Shown: piece after piece, positions 25,501 through 38,244 of the stretch
Numbering within the stretch: position 1 is the first letter of the stretch
Layout: each line of letters starts with the position of its first letter
From: Zerene cesonia
Lineage: Eukaryota; Arthropoda; Insecta; Lepidoptera; Pieridae
Direction: 5' to 3'
Length of the DNA: 64,000 bases
Assembly (NCBI RefSeq): GCF_012273895.1
Contig: NC_052108.1
Coordinates: 3,720,001 to 3,784,000 of the forward strand
Made by a program: the position numbers and the translations under genes
The notes under the pieces: model-generated
What the model saw: only the letters and a program-made list of their open reading frames with translations
Databases searched by the model: none
Told to the model about the DNA's origin: nothing

Positions 25501-27394
25501 TTTTTAATGGGGTATCATTAATCTAAAATTTTATTGCAACAAAATTATTACGAGGCGTGAAATACCGTGTTGATCTTGGATGTGTTCTAGTGACAGGTGC
25601 ATAAAATAACAGTTATTTTAGACTACAGATATCTTTTCACGCTTTCGTAGCTACATGCCGTATCGTACAAATATCGTTTTGAAGGAGTAGGTACCTAGCT
25701 ACCGTGCAACGGTACGACCGAAGCTATATACGAAAGGAATTGCATAGACTTCGAATTGTGATGAAAACTGATCTCGCTTACAGGCAATGGCGCTTTCAAA
25801 TACATAATTTGTATGAGAAAATATAAATTTGCATGAATGTTTCGTAAGCAGCCAAAATGGAATTATTGCACACCGTCAAAAAAAGTCGACACTCACATGT
25901 GGCTCCATAAAAGCAAAAATAAGTGCAACCTAAACAATCCAGGCATTTCCGGCAATCACGTGAGCGCTGACACAATTAAATATTCCTCAAATGAGCTGCG
26001 ACGGATAAATACCGCCGGGATGGAAGCGGCCAAGAGACAGTGCAACAATCTTTCAGATGATCTAATTAAAACTTGGTTCTATATCAAGTCTCGTAATTAA
26101 TTATTATGTTAATAGCTTTTGAATGGATGTATAATTAAAGCGCACTGATACAATAAGCAAAAAGGTAAATAAATTATGAACTATTTTTTTCGTTAAAACT
26201 GAACGAAAACACATCTCCAATAATAAATTTTTATTTCAATGAAAGTAAAAATCGATCCCTATTAGATACCATGCCATTAATTATAATTTATAATTATAAA
26301 CAATCTGTGATTTCATATTTAATATGCAGTCCGCAAGCTCTTTTAAGATTGCCACTATTGGTATAATGGTCGTATTATTTGCCAGGAGTATTGTATTAAA
26401 ATCAACTCCATTAAATTGAATTTTATGAATATGCAATTACGTACGTCGACAGCGATTACGTGTGCAGATGTATGTATGTGTCGTTTATATTGCAACTGAG
26501 TCACTACTACGAAATTAACGTGTCCAAATAGTCTCACTTCTCACACCTGCTCCTTACATGAAATATACTCGTACAGGATTTAGATTACTGGATCTAAATC
26601 TCAACTTTGAATTAATAGACGGTTTTACATAACATACGATTTACTTATTCACACCATACGTTTTATTCGACACGATTTAAACGATATGACTAGCCTTCTA
26701 TCTCATAGATACAGAATGAAATATAAAACATTACCTACATATAATCGATTCATGAATAGGCTCTTTGGTTCTTCAATCTTCAAGAGGGTAGTCATTATAA
26801 GTATATATCAGATAAACTACAACTGTCAATAATTTATGATAGTCGTTTAACGAACGCCTTATGGTAGTTTGTAGTTACTGCTAACATTTTAAGGCCCATT
26901 ATGTTATAGTTTACAAGAACATATATAAATAGAAACGTGGCCTATATTTTTCACTTAAAGCTTCCTCTAAATATTTATCTATGAATAAGACATCAGACGT
27001 CTAATATATAAATTCGTTAAGTACATAATCATATTCTATGTAACGTTGCAAGCAGTGCTGCGCATATAAACAACATCCTTCACGTATTTATAACGTAGCT
27101 ATCATAAACTCTCATAAACTGATTTAACTCTATACTAATGAAAACTTTAAACGTTGGATTAAAAACAACATAAACTTTTTATAGTCCAAGAAAATGGGTA
27201 GGGTAAATGCGAATTTGAGATTAAAACTTGAATTTTTGATATAATTTACTTTGAGGAATCTAACGACGAACTGTGCAAGTTTTTTTTAAATTCACCCCCG
27301 AGAAGGGGTGAAAAAAAATAAATAAAGTCGTTTTTTTGAAATTTTGGCGAAACCGTAAGTGTTAGAAAAAAAAGTTTTAAATACAATTTGTAGA

Positions 27395-27858
27395 GCGTAA
27401 AATTTTACACAAAAATGTTTCTATGACTTTTTTTCCTACAATTGAAATTAACTGAGATAGGGTAGTTAGAAGCTAAGGGATGATAACTGCAACTTTAAAA
27501 AATCATAACTTATTGAAAAATTGATAAAGCTCATATATTTTTTTAATTACTTATATAATTATAAACTTTGATCCTAGAGAAAATTTTTTTTTTTCAATTG
27601 TTTATAACAAAATTATAACAATTTGAAATTTTTATTTTCAAATTAAATCAAGTTAAACCGATAAAAAAATATATATATATATATTTAATACATTAGTATT
27701 TCAAAAAATTTACCATACGCATTGAAATTTAATTTTTACCTGTTATTTTCAAGCAGGTATAAAATAATTTACTTGGTGAAAGATATTGTGTGGCGGCAAC
27801 TTTGCTTTTACTACCGGATTTGGTACCTTATGCGCATGCGCCAGTTGTTCTCAATGGG
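27395..27858 (+). repeat. Duplicated block, left copy
   Basis: From GCGTAAAATTTTACAC to GTTCTCAATGGG this block is nearly identical to 29142-29602 on the other side of a 1000-N gap. The repeat continues leftward to about 27200 here (including TTCGCC and poly-T segments), whereas the right copy is cut by the gap. It contains an AT microsatellite near 27670. No coding content. Confidence 0.85.
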
Positions 27859-28141
27859 CCTCTGTCTGTGTGGTTTTGAACATGTGATAGTTTCTATATT
27901 TAGAGTGTAATGTGATCATATACGACTTTTACTGACGCAAAATATTTTGGAGAGTATTTAGAAATCATAAGATAAAGAAAGATTGTCAAAGAAAGAAAGT
28001 AATAGAGATAGATTAATAAGAATGAGAAAGAGGAGATGCGTGACAATCATTTGTGCTTCTTTATCGTTTTATTTTATTTAGTTTTTTTTTTACTTTTAAC
28101 ATTTCCGCCCGCCTTTGTTAAACTGGTTTAACAAACTACTC

Positions 28142-29141
28142 NNNNNNNNNNNNNNNNNNNNNNNNNNNNNNNNNNNNNNNNNNNNNNNNNNNNNNNNNNN
28201 NNNNNNNNNNNNNNNNNNNNNNNNNNNNNNNNNNNNNNNNNNNNNNNNNNNNNNNNNNNNNNNNNNNNNNNNNNNNNNNNNNNNNNNNNNNNNNNNNNNN
28301 NNNNNNNNNNNNNNNNNNNNNNNNNNNNNNNNNNNNNNNNNNNNNNNNNNNNNNNNNNNNNNNNNNNNNNNNNNNNNNNNNNNNNNNNNNNNNNNNNNNN
28401 NNNNNNNNNNNNNNNNNNNNNNNNNNNNNNNNNNNNNNNNNNNNNNNNNNNNNNNNNNNNNNNNNNNNNNNNNNNNNNNNNNNNNNNNNNNNNNNNNNNN
28501 NNNNNNNNNNNNNNNNNNNNNNNNNNNNNNNNNNNNNNNNNNNNNNNNNNNNNNNNNNNNNNNNNNNNNNNNNNNNNNNNNNNNNNNNNNNNNNNNNNNN
28601 NNNNNNNNNNNNNNNNNNNNNNNNNNNNNNNNNNNNNNNNNNNNNNNNNNNNNNNNNNNNNNNNNNNNNNNNNNNNNNNNNNNNNNNNNNNNNNNNNNNN
28701 NNNNNNNNNNNNNNNNNNNNNNNNNNNNNNNNNNNNNNNNNNNNNNNNNNNNNNNNNNNNNNNNNNNNNNNNNNNNNNNNNNNNNNNNNNNNNNNNNNNN
28801 NNNNNNNNNNNNNNNNNNNNNNNNNNNNNNNNNNNNNNNNNNNNNNNNNNNNNNNNNNNNNNNNNNNNNNNNNNNNNNNNNNNNNNNNNNNNNNNNNNNN
28901 NNNNNNNNNNNNNNNNNNNNNNNNNNNNNNNNNNNNNNNNNNNNNNNNNNNNNNNNNNNNNNNNNNNNNNNNNNNNNNNNNNNNNNNNNNNNNNNNNNNN
29001 NNNNNNNNNNNNNNNNNNNNNNNNNNNNNNNNNNNNNNNNNNNNNNNNNNNNNNNNNNNNNNNNNNNNNNNNNNNNNNNNNNNNNNNNNNNNNNNNNNNN
29101 NNNNNNNNNNNNNNNNNNNNNNNNNNNNNNNNNNNNNNNNN
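28142..29141. other. Assembly gap (1000 N)
   Basis: Exactly 1000 N, so the length is a placeholder. The flanking bases belong to a duplicated block, which suggests the assembler stopped in a repeat. Confidence 1.
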
Positions 29142-29602
29142 GCGTAAAATTTTACACAAAAATGTTTCTATGACTTTTTTTCCTACAATTGAAATTAACT
29201 GAGATAGGGTAGTTAGAAGCTAAGGGATGATAACTGCAACTTTAAAAAATCATAACTTATTGAAAAATTGATAAAGCTCATATATTTTTTTAATTACTTA
29301 TATAATTATAAACTTTGATCCTAGAGAAATTTTTTTTTTTCAATTGTTTATAACAAAATTATAACAATTTGAAATTTTTATTTTCAAATTAAATCAAGTT
29401 AAACCGATAAAAAAATATATATATATATTTAATACATTAGTATTTCAAAAAATTTACCATACGCATTGAAATTTAATTTTTACCTGTTATTTTCAAGCAG
29501 GTATAAAATAATTTACCTGGTGAAAGATATTGTGGGGCGGCGACTTTGCTTTTACTATCGGATTTGGTACCTTATGCGCATGCGCCAGTTGTTCTCAATG
29601 GG
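29142..29602 (+). repeat. Duplicated block, right copy
   Basis: Near-identical copy of 27395-27858, differing by a few substitutions and small indels in A/T runs. It starts directly at the gap edge. After 29602 the two copies diverge (GGTCCTGTGTG here, GGCCTCTGTCTG in the left copy). Confidence 0.85.
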
Positions 29603-29819
29603 TCCTGTGTGTTTACAGTAGTACTCTCCAGTTGCTTTGAGTAAATTGTAAACAAAAATTTTAACTCCGTTGTGTTTTCTGTTTACTATTTTTTTATTAT
29701 TAAAAATTGTAAGGTGTTTTTTTTCATGTGATTAGAAGTTGATTTTCGCTGTTAATTTGAGAAAGGTAATTATTCATGTTAAAAGTAAAAAAAAAAAACT
29801 AAATAAAATAAAACGACTG

Positions 29820-31103
29820 TGTGGGGTTTAATTCATTAGATATATGGCGCCATCCTTTGGGCGCCATGGGAACTCATTTCGCAGAATTCAAACTGCCGAT
29901 TTCTAGGAATCGCCAGCCGGTCGACTATATAAACCATCACGTTCAACGCCGCGAGTCAGTGTCCATTCGGAGGTGGTGATTCTGTGGTGCATCTCGACAA
30001 GCTGGACAGATTCTGCAATCACTCGTACTTGGATAAATAATCATCCATCACGTTGGAAAGAATTCATTCATAACAATCTGTTTTATTCAAGAAACTCTTC
30101 CGGCTGCTAAGTGGCAGTTTGTACCCAGAAAGGAGAATCATTTCATTTGGTGGTTTGTTCCAGAATGGCTTAAAAAACCTTCATCAGCATAGCCAGATTG
30201 TGCTGAAATTCCAGAAGTTAACGACAATTTAGAAGAACGACCAGTTCAAACTATGACTATAACTACCAGACCTGAATCTATACCAATTGAAAAATGGCTT
30301 CGAATCACAACACCTAAACCATTTGAGCAGCTAAATCAAATTTATCATGACCTAACAAGATTGATTCGTATTACTGCGACATGTACACGATTCATTCTTC
30401 GACCAGAAGATGCCAAATCTTAAGACTGAGCCAATTACTGTCAACTAATTGAACAAAGCTAAATTTTACTGGGTCAAGAGAACTCAATAAGAGTTCTTTC
30501 ATCAAGAAATCAAACAATTAACCAAAAGTAAACTCCTTTCAAGTTCTAATCCATTAGTGAAATTAACGCCTTTTGTCGACTCACAAGGTATTCTTAGAGT
30601 TGGAGGAAGATTGGAATCATCTCATCTATCTTTCGGTGCAAAACATCCAGCTATTCTTCCTTGAGATTCTCTTCTTACAAAAAAGATTATAGACCAAGCT
30701 CATCGAAAGACTCTTCATGGAGGAATCCAGAAGACGTTATCCTACATCTTAGAAGAATTTTGGATTCTTGGCGGAAGACCATCAGTTAAATCAGCCATTT
30801 GGAAATGTATACGATGCGCAAGATACCGACAACTAAAAAGCCAACAGCTCATGGGTCAATTGCCAACCTACAGAGTCACTCCTTCAAGACCTTTCTTACA
30901 TACTGGTGTTGATTATGCGAGACCATTCATGCTTAAAACCTGGAGGGGACGCAACACTCGTTAATATAAGGTTTGGATCGCCGTATTTGTCTGTGAAGCA
31001 ACATCAGCGATTCAACTAGAACTCTTCACTGACTATACGACTGAGGCGTTTATAGCAGCTTACAAGAGATTTACTGCCAGACGCGGAATTTGCGCCACTT
31101 TGA
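29820..31103 (+). mobile_element. Degenerate BEL/Pao LTR retrotransposon, 3' pol portion
   Basis: The readable part runs from the end of RNase H (HPSRWKEF-type segment near 30040) through the integrase zinc-binding region (LHGGIQKTL and CIRCARYR, about 30710-30830) into the integrase core (about 30890-31103), then is cut by a gap. Reading is interrupted by in-frame stops, for example TGA near 30662 and TAA near 30962, and by frame changes, so the copy is inactive. The upstream 29820-30015 segment has a TATATAAA box (29925) followed by a CAGT initiator-like site and may be a remnant of its LTR promoter. Gag, protease and most of reverse transcriptase are absent. Confidence 0.8.
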
Positions 31104-32103
31104 NNNNNNNNNNNNNNNNNNNNNNNNNNNNNNNNNNNNNNNNNNNNNNNNNNNNNNNNNNNNNNNNNNNNNNNNNNNNNNNNNNNNNNNNNNNNNNNNN
31201 NNNNNNNNNNNNNNNNNNNNNNNNNNNNNNNNNNNNNNNNNNNNNNNNNNNNNNNNNNNNNNNNNNNNNNNNNNNNNNNNNNNNNNNNNNNNNNNNNNNN
31301 NNNNNNNNNNNNNNNNNNNNNNNNNNNNNNNNNNNNNNNNNNNNNNNNNNNNNNNNNNNNNNNNNNNNNNNNNNNNNNNNNNNNNNNNNNNNNNNNNNNN
31401 NNNNNNNNNNNNNNNNNNNNNNNNNNNNNNNNNNNNNNNNNNNNNNNNNNNNNNNNNNNNNNNNNNNNNNNNNNNNNNNNNNNNNNNNNNNNNNNNNNNN
31501 NNNNNNNNNNNNNNNNNNNNNNNNNNNNNNNNNNNNNNNNNNNNNNNNNNNNNNNNNNNNNNNNNNNNNNNNNNNNNNNNNNNNNNNNNNNNNNNNNNNN
31601 NNNNNNNNNNNNNNNNNNNNNNNNNNNNNNNNNNNNNNNNNNNNNNNNNNNNNNNNNNNNNNNNNNNNNNNNNNNNNNNNNNNNNNNNNNNNNNNNNNNN
31701 NNNNNNNNNNNNNNNNNNNNNNNNNNNNNNNNNNNNNNNNNNNNNNNNNNNNNNNNNNNNNNNNNNNNNNNNNNNNNNNNNNNNNNNNNNNNNNNNNNNN
31801 NNNNNNNNNNNNNNNNNNNNNNNNNNNNNNNNNNNNNNNNNNNNNNNNNNNNNNNNNNNNNNNNNNNNNNNNNNNNNNNNNNNNNNNNNNNNNNNNNNNN
31901 NNNNNNNNNNNNNNNNNNNNNNNNNNNNNNNNNNNNNNNNNNNNNNNNNNNNNNNNNNNNNNNNNNNNNNNNNNNNNNNNNNNNNNNNNNNNNNNNNNNN
32001 NNNNNNNNNNNNNNNNNNNNNNNNNNNNNNNNNNNNNNNNNNNNNNNNNNNNNNNNNNNNNNNNNNNNNNNNNNNNNNNNNNNNNNNNNNNNNNNNNNNN
32101 NNN
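31104..32103. other. Assembly gap (1000 N)
   Basis: Placeholder gap that truncates the BEL/Pao integrase core. Open frames reported across it have no meaning. Confidence 1.
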
Positions 32104-35100
32104 GAAAATCTGCTCTTTATTTCAGAATACCTATAAACTTTTTACAAGATTATCTCCGTTACATATTCTACTACATTCACGTGACATTATTTTATATGAT
32201 ACGACTACGACATAGACTACGACTAGATAAATCATAAAATGCGTTAAAAATAAACGAAACTAGGAGATCGCGTAATATTTGGTGTGATTTATGTACATGT
32301 CTAAATAATCTTTTTCATGTGTTTTTCATTCTGATTATTTTTTCATTAAAAACCATACTTAAGCTTTGAAATTTGAACATATTTGATGTGTGAATATTTC
32401 GTCAAATATGAAGATAATATTGGTCGAAAAAAAATAAGTGAATATTCAAGAAAATTTCATATGAAATATAATTATTACACAGTAATTGGAAAAAAAAAAT
32501 TGAATAAAAAAAGGTTTTCAATAGCTGAACAAACTAACATTTACTAATCCATTACTATTATTATGAAAGGGAAATTTTTAAATCCCCAAACATATTATTT
32601 CCATGCGCCGTTGGAAGAAATGTGTGATGAAATTTCGAGACTATTTTTAATGGCGGCCGAAATGTAACCATGTAACATTGTTAATGGATGTCATAATATA
32701 ACTTCGACCCAATTTAAAGCTTTCCAACTGCTTAAGAGTAAACAACGATCTATTAACAGTGGAAGAAGCCATCAAAATATCTTATTTAAGGATCTGGGTT
32801 TATTTCAGTTTTATGTATCGATTAGACAAATAACTTTGATGATGCTACATAATATCTTGTATCTTGTATAGCCCCTTTTATAGTATTCATACGTATATGG
32901 TAAGCAATTCACCAGTCGCTTTGACGTGCGATGTTAGCTATCAGCGAAATAACAAAGTACTCAATACCCCTTGCCAAGAAACTTAACAACGTGCATTTGT
33001 GTACAGTTAATACAATCAATTTTGATTGTTATTAGCCTTAAACTTTTATGGGCTTTTATACGCAAACGCCAAATTGAACAACCGGCAGAAATCGAAAGTG
33101 GTTTACGAGCGGACATATTTTGACACAGCTCCAAGATGCTGTCCGCGATACTGCAATACAGTGGAGTCGCACCTCGCGATAATCGCCTTTGACGACACCC
33201 CAGCGTTAATCATGATATACGGAGCCAAACTTATTCACGCCGCTTTATAAGTTTGTCATTATTGGTAATGCATTTGGCATCCGACTAGCCGATACTACTT
33301 AGTTACATAAATGCTGTGCTATTTCTGTACTATTTGTACAACGTGCATCTGAACTCATTCACGTTACATCTCTAGAGGAGGGTCATCAGCCAGATTTTCA
33401 CATACCTGCTCCAGATAGGTTCAAGTACAACAATGATATATGGGTTTGCTGCTGATCGGTAATGTATTGGCATGAGCTTATTTATTGTACGTAAGTTCGA
33501 ATTGTTTATATGAAGTCTTAGAAGGTCTTATTTTTGATGTAGATAAACAGATTGTAATAACGATGAATACTAAACTAATTTTCTATACTAATAAATGTAA
33601 GAATCAAACCAAGAAACATCTATTGGAGCAGTCATTTATTGTAAAAAATTATTCTTTATTCCAATGGTTTTGAGCATGTGGCGATGCTTTATCATGCTAC
33701 CGACATAACTTGAATTACGTATAATTTTTCAAGTAAAATAAGTTCATACCCCTCAAATTATTATTAGTTACAATATAACCGAAAATACAATCACTATGCA
33801 TGAGTTAGAATACGATCAAGCCAAAAAAGTTCTATAGAGACCAATTTTATGATTCCATTAATATTTTGTTCGTAAAGATTTATTATGCGCCGACTGTGCT
33901 TCCACCTGCCGTTTTATGAGAATTTAGAAAGAAAAGTATAAAACCGTGTGGTACCTCGTAAAGCAACGAGGTCAAGGTGTGTCGAATGAGGGCGACACCG
34001 CTAATTACTGTTTCAAGAAGATCATTTAAAAACATGTTTTTTTTGCTTCCAAGAGTTCTTGTAAAAAAAAGTCCGCAAAAATTAAAATAGTGGACCATTA
34101 TGTGTTCTAGAAGTGGTTTAGCTATTTAACATGTAAATTAGGAAAATAAGATACTTTTCAAAGATATTGCACGCATAATTTCCTTTGTTTAAATAGATTT
34201 CCAATAATTGGAACGGCTTGTTATTGATGAAGGTAGATACTGAGTAAATTAAATAATCGCTAGTTATTATAAAATACAATACAGAAAACAGCGTTTGGGT
34301 ATGTTCAAAGCATTGTCTTGAAGAACCAAGGCCATCAACAGTTTTCGATAAGAATTTTAAACAACAACACTTACTACATTAACTAGAGCAATGTAAAGGC
34401 AATGTACATTTAATTTCAATGTAATTTCAATGAACATAATGTCCACCAACATGAACGTAATAAAATTGACACGTTATAAATCAAGAAGATTAATCAATGT
34501 CATGTGCAAATGATATTAAATTAACATCCCATCTATATTTTATGCAACTTTAGCCAGTTTTCAGTAGCAGAAAGCTTAAATCTGTTAATCACGTACGTCG
34601 AATGCATTTAACATTCAAGATCAATCGTAATGGCCAGAGATAAACAAATACCTTATTTATCATTAACTAAGAATGTGGACAGATACTAGTTAGAATTCTA
34701 CAAGTGTTTTCCATATGACTTACACAACTCAAGACAGCCAGTGCCAAAATTCTATTCGGAACGACAAACCGAGACGGGTATATTTAACTGCCACCCATAA
34801 ACCGTCGAATATTGTCGTTAACTTCGGACAATCCCTACGAAATAATCATAAATCACAATGATTTTTAACTGGCGCGTTAAATATAAGAATGCTAATAAAA
34901 ACAAACAACAACATCGTATAACATTGAAAAAAGCATTTTGAAACGTTTAAAAGTAAAAGTATCAAAGACGTTTCGACTCAAAAATTCAATGGCGTATCAA
35001 TGCAATCAAAAATCGACAAGATTATGTAATACAAAAGATGGTTTATCGGATTTCCTCAAAACGATACCAGTTTAATTACACAATGTATACAGACTTCGTT

Positions 35101-37252
35101 TCTGAGAATAATAATGAGTTTGTTTGCGATTCCTCAAACAAACATTCCGTTCTTATGTGCGACAGAATTACCTACCACCCATACGCCAACGCTCTGTGCA
35201 TAAATAGATTCATTTTCTCAGATGGAAATTCAAATTTTATACTAGGGCCGTCATCAAAGGCGCGAAAATCTTCGTAGTCACGGCCTATTTACGATCGGAC
35301 AAAACATGACGTCAGTCGAGAAATATGAAACGCCATTACTCCTAATAATTTTACCGTCGGCGAAAAATTAATACATGTTTAGATATGTTCACAGACTATA
35401 GATCAATGTTATGTGACAAGGAGTAATAAAGTTGCTTCTCGTGAAGTTCCATAAAACTGACAGTTGGTGCCAAACAAAATATACCGAGCTTACTACTAAA
35501 GTCTGAAACAACCATCATTTTAACCATCATTTTGTAAAGACCCTTCGTTGAATCACTTATAAACTAAATGTTATTAGAAATTTTTTTCAATAACAAAATT
35601 TTTATTATTTTGAAGTTCAACAAATTATACTATGTAGTTAGGTTGCACCTTTTAAATGCTATTACAAATAATCCTTAGTTATATCGTAAATGCGAAAGTG
35701 TGATTGCTTGTCTTTAATAACGTCGTAAGGAGGGATAGTACCAAAAATTATTTTTGGGTATGGAGTACCCAAGGGTAGGGTTTGGATAGGACCCAGGCTA
35801 CTTTTTCAAACATCTCTTTTCGATGGGAATTTAGTATCACCAGGTGAAGCCGCGGAAATCAGCGGAAAGGTAGTTATATAATACAACAATTAGATCTTCT
35901 GGAATTATTCTAATTTAAACTTCTTTACAGCTCAGGTGAATAAATAAATAATATCGTAAAATACTTTTTCAAATATAGCTTTAAGAAAAAAAAATGTAGA
36001 AAATTGAACGTCGCACTCCACATAAAAATGATTAGAATAACAAATAGCAAAACCTTAACGCTATTTGCACAACTGGTTCAAATCAACCTTGTATGAAAAA
36101 AAGAAATATTTGAATTTGAGCGTGTATATAGTTTATTTTTGTGAGAACAACATTTATTCTAATGCTCGAGTAGCCTACATATATTTAATTATAGGTATAA
36201 AACTTTTTAACTATTAACGAACCATTGACTTGCTTTTGTGTACTTCTGTATTTTAGATTGACCACTATATCTCGTAGCGAGGGGCTTAGCCCCGGGCGGC
36301 ATACGAAAGGGGCGGCAGAAAAGCGCCAATTTCCTAATTCGGAAAATATAACAATATTTAGATATTCGAAATAACGCGATTAAGTTGGTCCCAGGCGACG
36401 AGAATTCGCGCTACGCCACTGCTTTCACTGTTTCCTCTCAAAACATTTATTTTATTTTGTTTCAAACAATGCATTTTTTTAATATCGTTACCTAATGGCT
36501 ACTACAAAACATACTACGTTAACGTACCTCCAATTAAAATATATAAATATAGTAAGCAGTTGTTATGGATTAATTCAAAATTCGCTCAAGGTGCGTTTAA
36601 TTTTAGCATTAAACCAAATGGTTATTGATTAACAATATTTGCTATCAGTGTCTGGGTCAGCGTAATCAACAACAACACTGTTGGCATTCGCACTGTGACG
36701 CTACCACCTGCCACAACATTGCATCACATCATAACACACCTTCAACGTTACATATTATTACGAGCTTATCACCTACGCGAACTGGTTCGTATTTATTATT
36801 GCTAAAAGTAACTAACTGTACAAGCGAGTCATTCAATATTTTAATAGAATACATATTCATGGATGAGTTCCATGATTGTGGAAAGTAGTTAATTTTTAAA
36901 TATCGGGGCTATATAGGAATCGAAAATACGTGCAACAAATGAAATTTATAAAATGTCTAGACTGCCTTTTTTTTGGGGAAGCAAAAAGATAAATAGATCG
37001 TCCTTATTTCTGAACGTACGTAAATACAAAATGATTGTATAATTAAAATCATTTATAACATGAACTTTTGGTACTAATCCTGCATGTTGCCATTGTATTA
37101 GAAGCACAATTGTTTTATTGACTAGGCTGTATTACTATAATTTTTTTGTCGTGGATTAACCGATTCGAGGTCGAAGGTAGCCTCGATTACCGCCTACAAT
37201 AGACATTATGTAGGGCATTGAATGTAAGTAATGGGTCGACTATAGATGATAT
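32104..37252. other. No gene seen; AT-rich sequence with old repeats
   Basis: No conserved ORF or exon. 35690-35880 is a decayed RTE-like fragment (AAATGCGAAAGTGTG to GGTGAAGCCGCGG). 36270-36330 has a GC-rich patch (GGGGCTTAGCCCCGGGCGGC) that looks repeat-derived. Confidence 0.5.
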
Positions 37253-37284
37253 TATACAAAGTATGTACGTACATACTTTGTATA
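37253..37284. repeat. Perfect 32-bp palindrome
   Basis: Arm TATACAAAGTATGTAC is followed directly by its reverse complement with no loop. It is followed by a poly-T and a TATA-rich stretch. Confidence 0.9.
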
Positions 37285-37992
37285 TGTATTGTTCATATAC
37301 GTATTTTTTTTTTTTATATATAAAAAATATATAGAAAAATATTCCAATAAAACTTCTATTGGTAACATTATTAGAAGACTTAAAAGTATAGAACCGATAT
37401 AAATGAATTAAAAATGCCCAATTAATACTTGAACCAAATGTATCTTTTAAAATTTCACGTGCATTATAATTAACATAGAAATACCGTAATAACTACCGCA
37501 ACAGTAATTAAATGTTAGGAAGATATTAGAGCCAAAAAGAGTTCAAACTCCTCATTAAGAGCTGCTTACGTAGAATTACAATATTACGTTTAACCATTAA
37601 TATCATTATTAATAAATTATTTTTTTATCGATTAGAGATTGATTTAAGTGATAGATCATAATTTGATATGCTACTCTATCAAGACAATTTCAACGAATTG
37701 AAAAAAAAGTGGGCTTCCTAATTTTGGAAAATGGGCATTATAAAATAAAGTAAATGAACATAGAATACTAAAAAATTATTTTTGATAATGACAACAGACA
37801 ACACAAAACACGTGGAACACGCGGCGCGACTACGATGTTTAGTTGGTAGTAGTTGTATAGGAGCAGTCACATCTGACGTCGTGGTGGACAATCACAAACA
37901 CTCAAATGTTGTTGCATTCTGATTGCTGCATATAGCAGATAGCCCGTTACGATGTGAATATCGGAGATTATAAAGTTTGTAATTGTGTGTAC

Positions 37993-38244
37993 CGTACCGT
38001 CGCAATGCCTGCAGCGCTTGGCCTCCGGGGGTGCGATCTCGTCGCCCAATTGGTGTGGTACCGGCATGGCGGCGCATCCCGCGCCGGCGCCGCCACCACC
38101 CTTCACAGTACGATCCTGGCACGCTCCAGGGCGACCGCTCCTCAAGCGGCTCGGTTGCCACTGAGCCTGAACTATCCGCCCGCCCCGGCCGGTAGGCGGC
38201 GCCCATGCCCGAGTTATTTTCGGCAAACGTGACTCATAGCTCAC
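37993..38244 (-). other. GC-rich candidate 5' exon, possibly MRTF exon 1
   Basis: A CpG- and GC-rich island in AT-rich surroundings with three overlapping open frames on the minus strand. Two donors lie 5 bp apart: GACG|GTACGG (exon end 37998) and TACG|GTACAC (exon end 37993). The MRTF exon ending at 13457 needs exactly one upstream base. An ORF from the ATG at 38067 (starting MPVPHQLGDEIAPPEAK) with the first donor satisfies this, and so does an ORF from the ATG at 38206 (starting MGAAYRPGRADSSGSV) with the second. Both would give a Glu codon at the junction. Without a transcript, neither the frame nor membership in MRTF can be settled; it could be the first exon of another gene. Confidence 0.35.

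Larger units (their letters stand above)
13458..37992 (-). other. Gene-poor 24.5-kb stretch, probably the long 5' intron of MRTF
   Basis: No exon with conserved protein content was recognised on either strand. Short ORFs of 60-90 codons are scattered at the density expected by chance. The MRTF exon at 13457 begins in mid-codon, so a further upstream exon must exist, and the nearest GC-rich candidate is near 38 kb. Contents noted separately: RTE-like fragments (14871, 21987, 22331, 35690), a duplicated block beside a gap, a BEL/Pao relic, two gaps and palindromes. Decayed RTE-like pieces also appear near 14050-14170 and 15585-15720. GC-richer patches at 17100-17220, 18330-18420 and 24580-24640 could be enhancers or alternative first exons; nothing in them proves this. 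Confidence 0.5.

Noticed and set aside
25837..26100. Plus-strand 87-codon ORF
   Set aside because: No recognisable domain, AT-rich codon use as in flanking DNA and no splice partners; length is within chance for this region.
28115..29173. Long open frames across 28115-29173, 31090-32215 and 59531-60606
   Set aside because: They consist of N runs with a few real codons at each end and are artefacts of the gaps.
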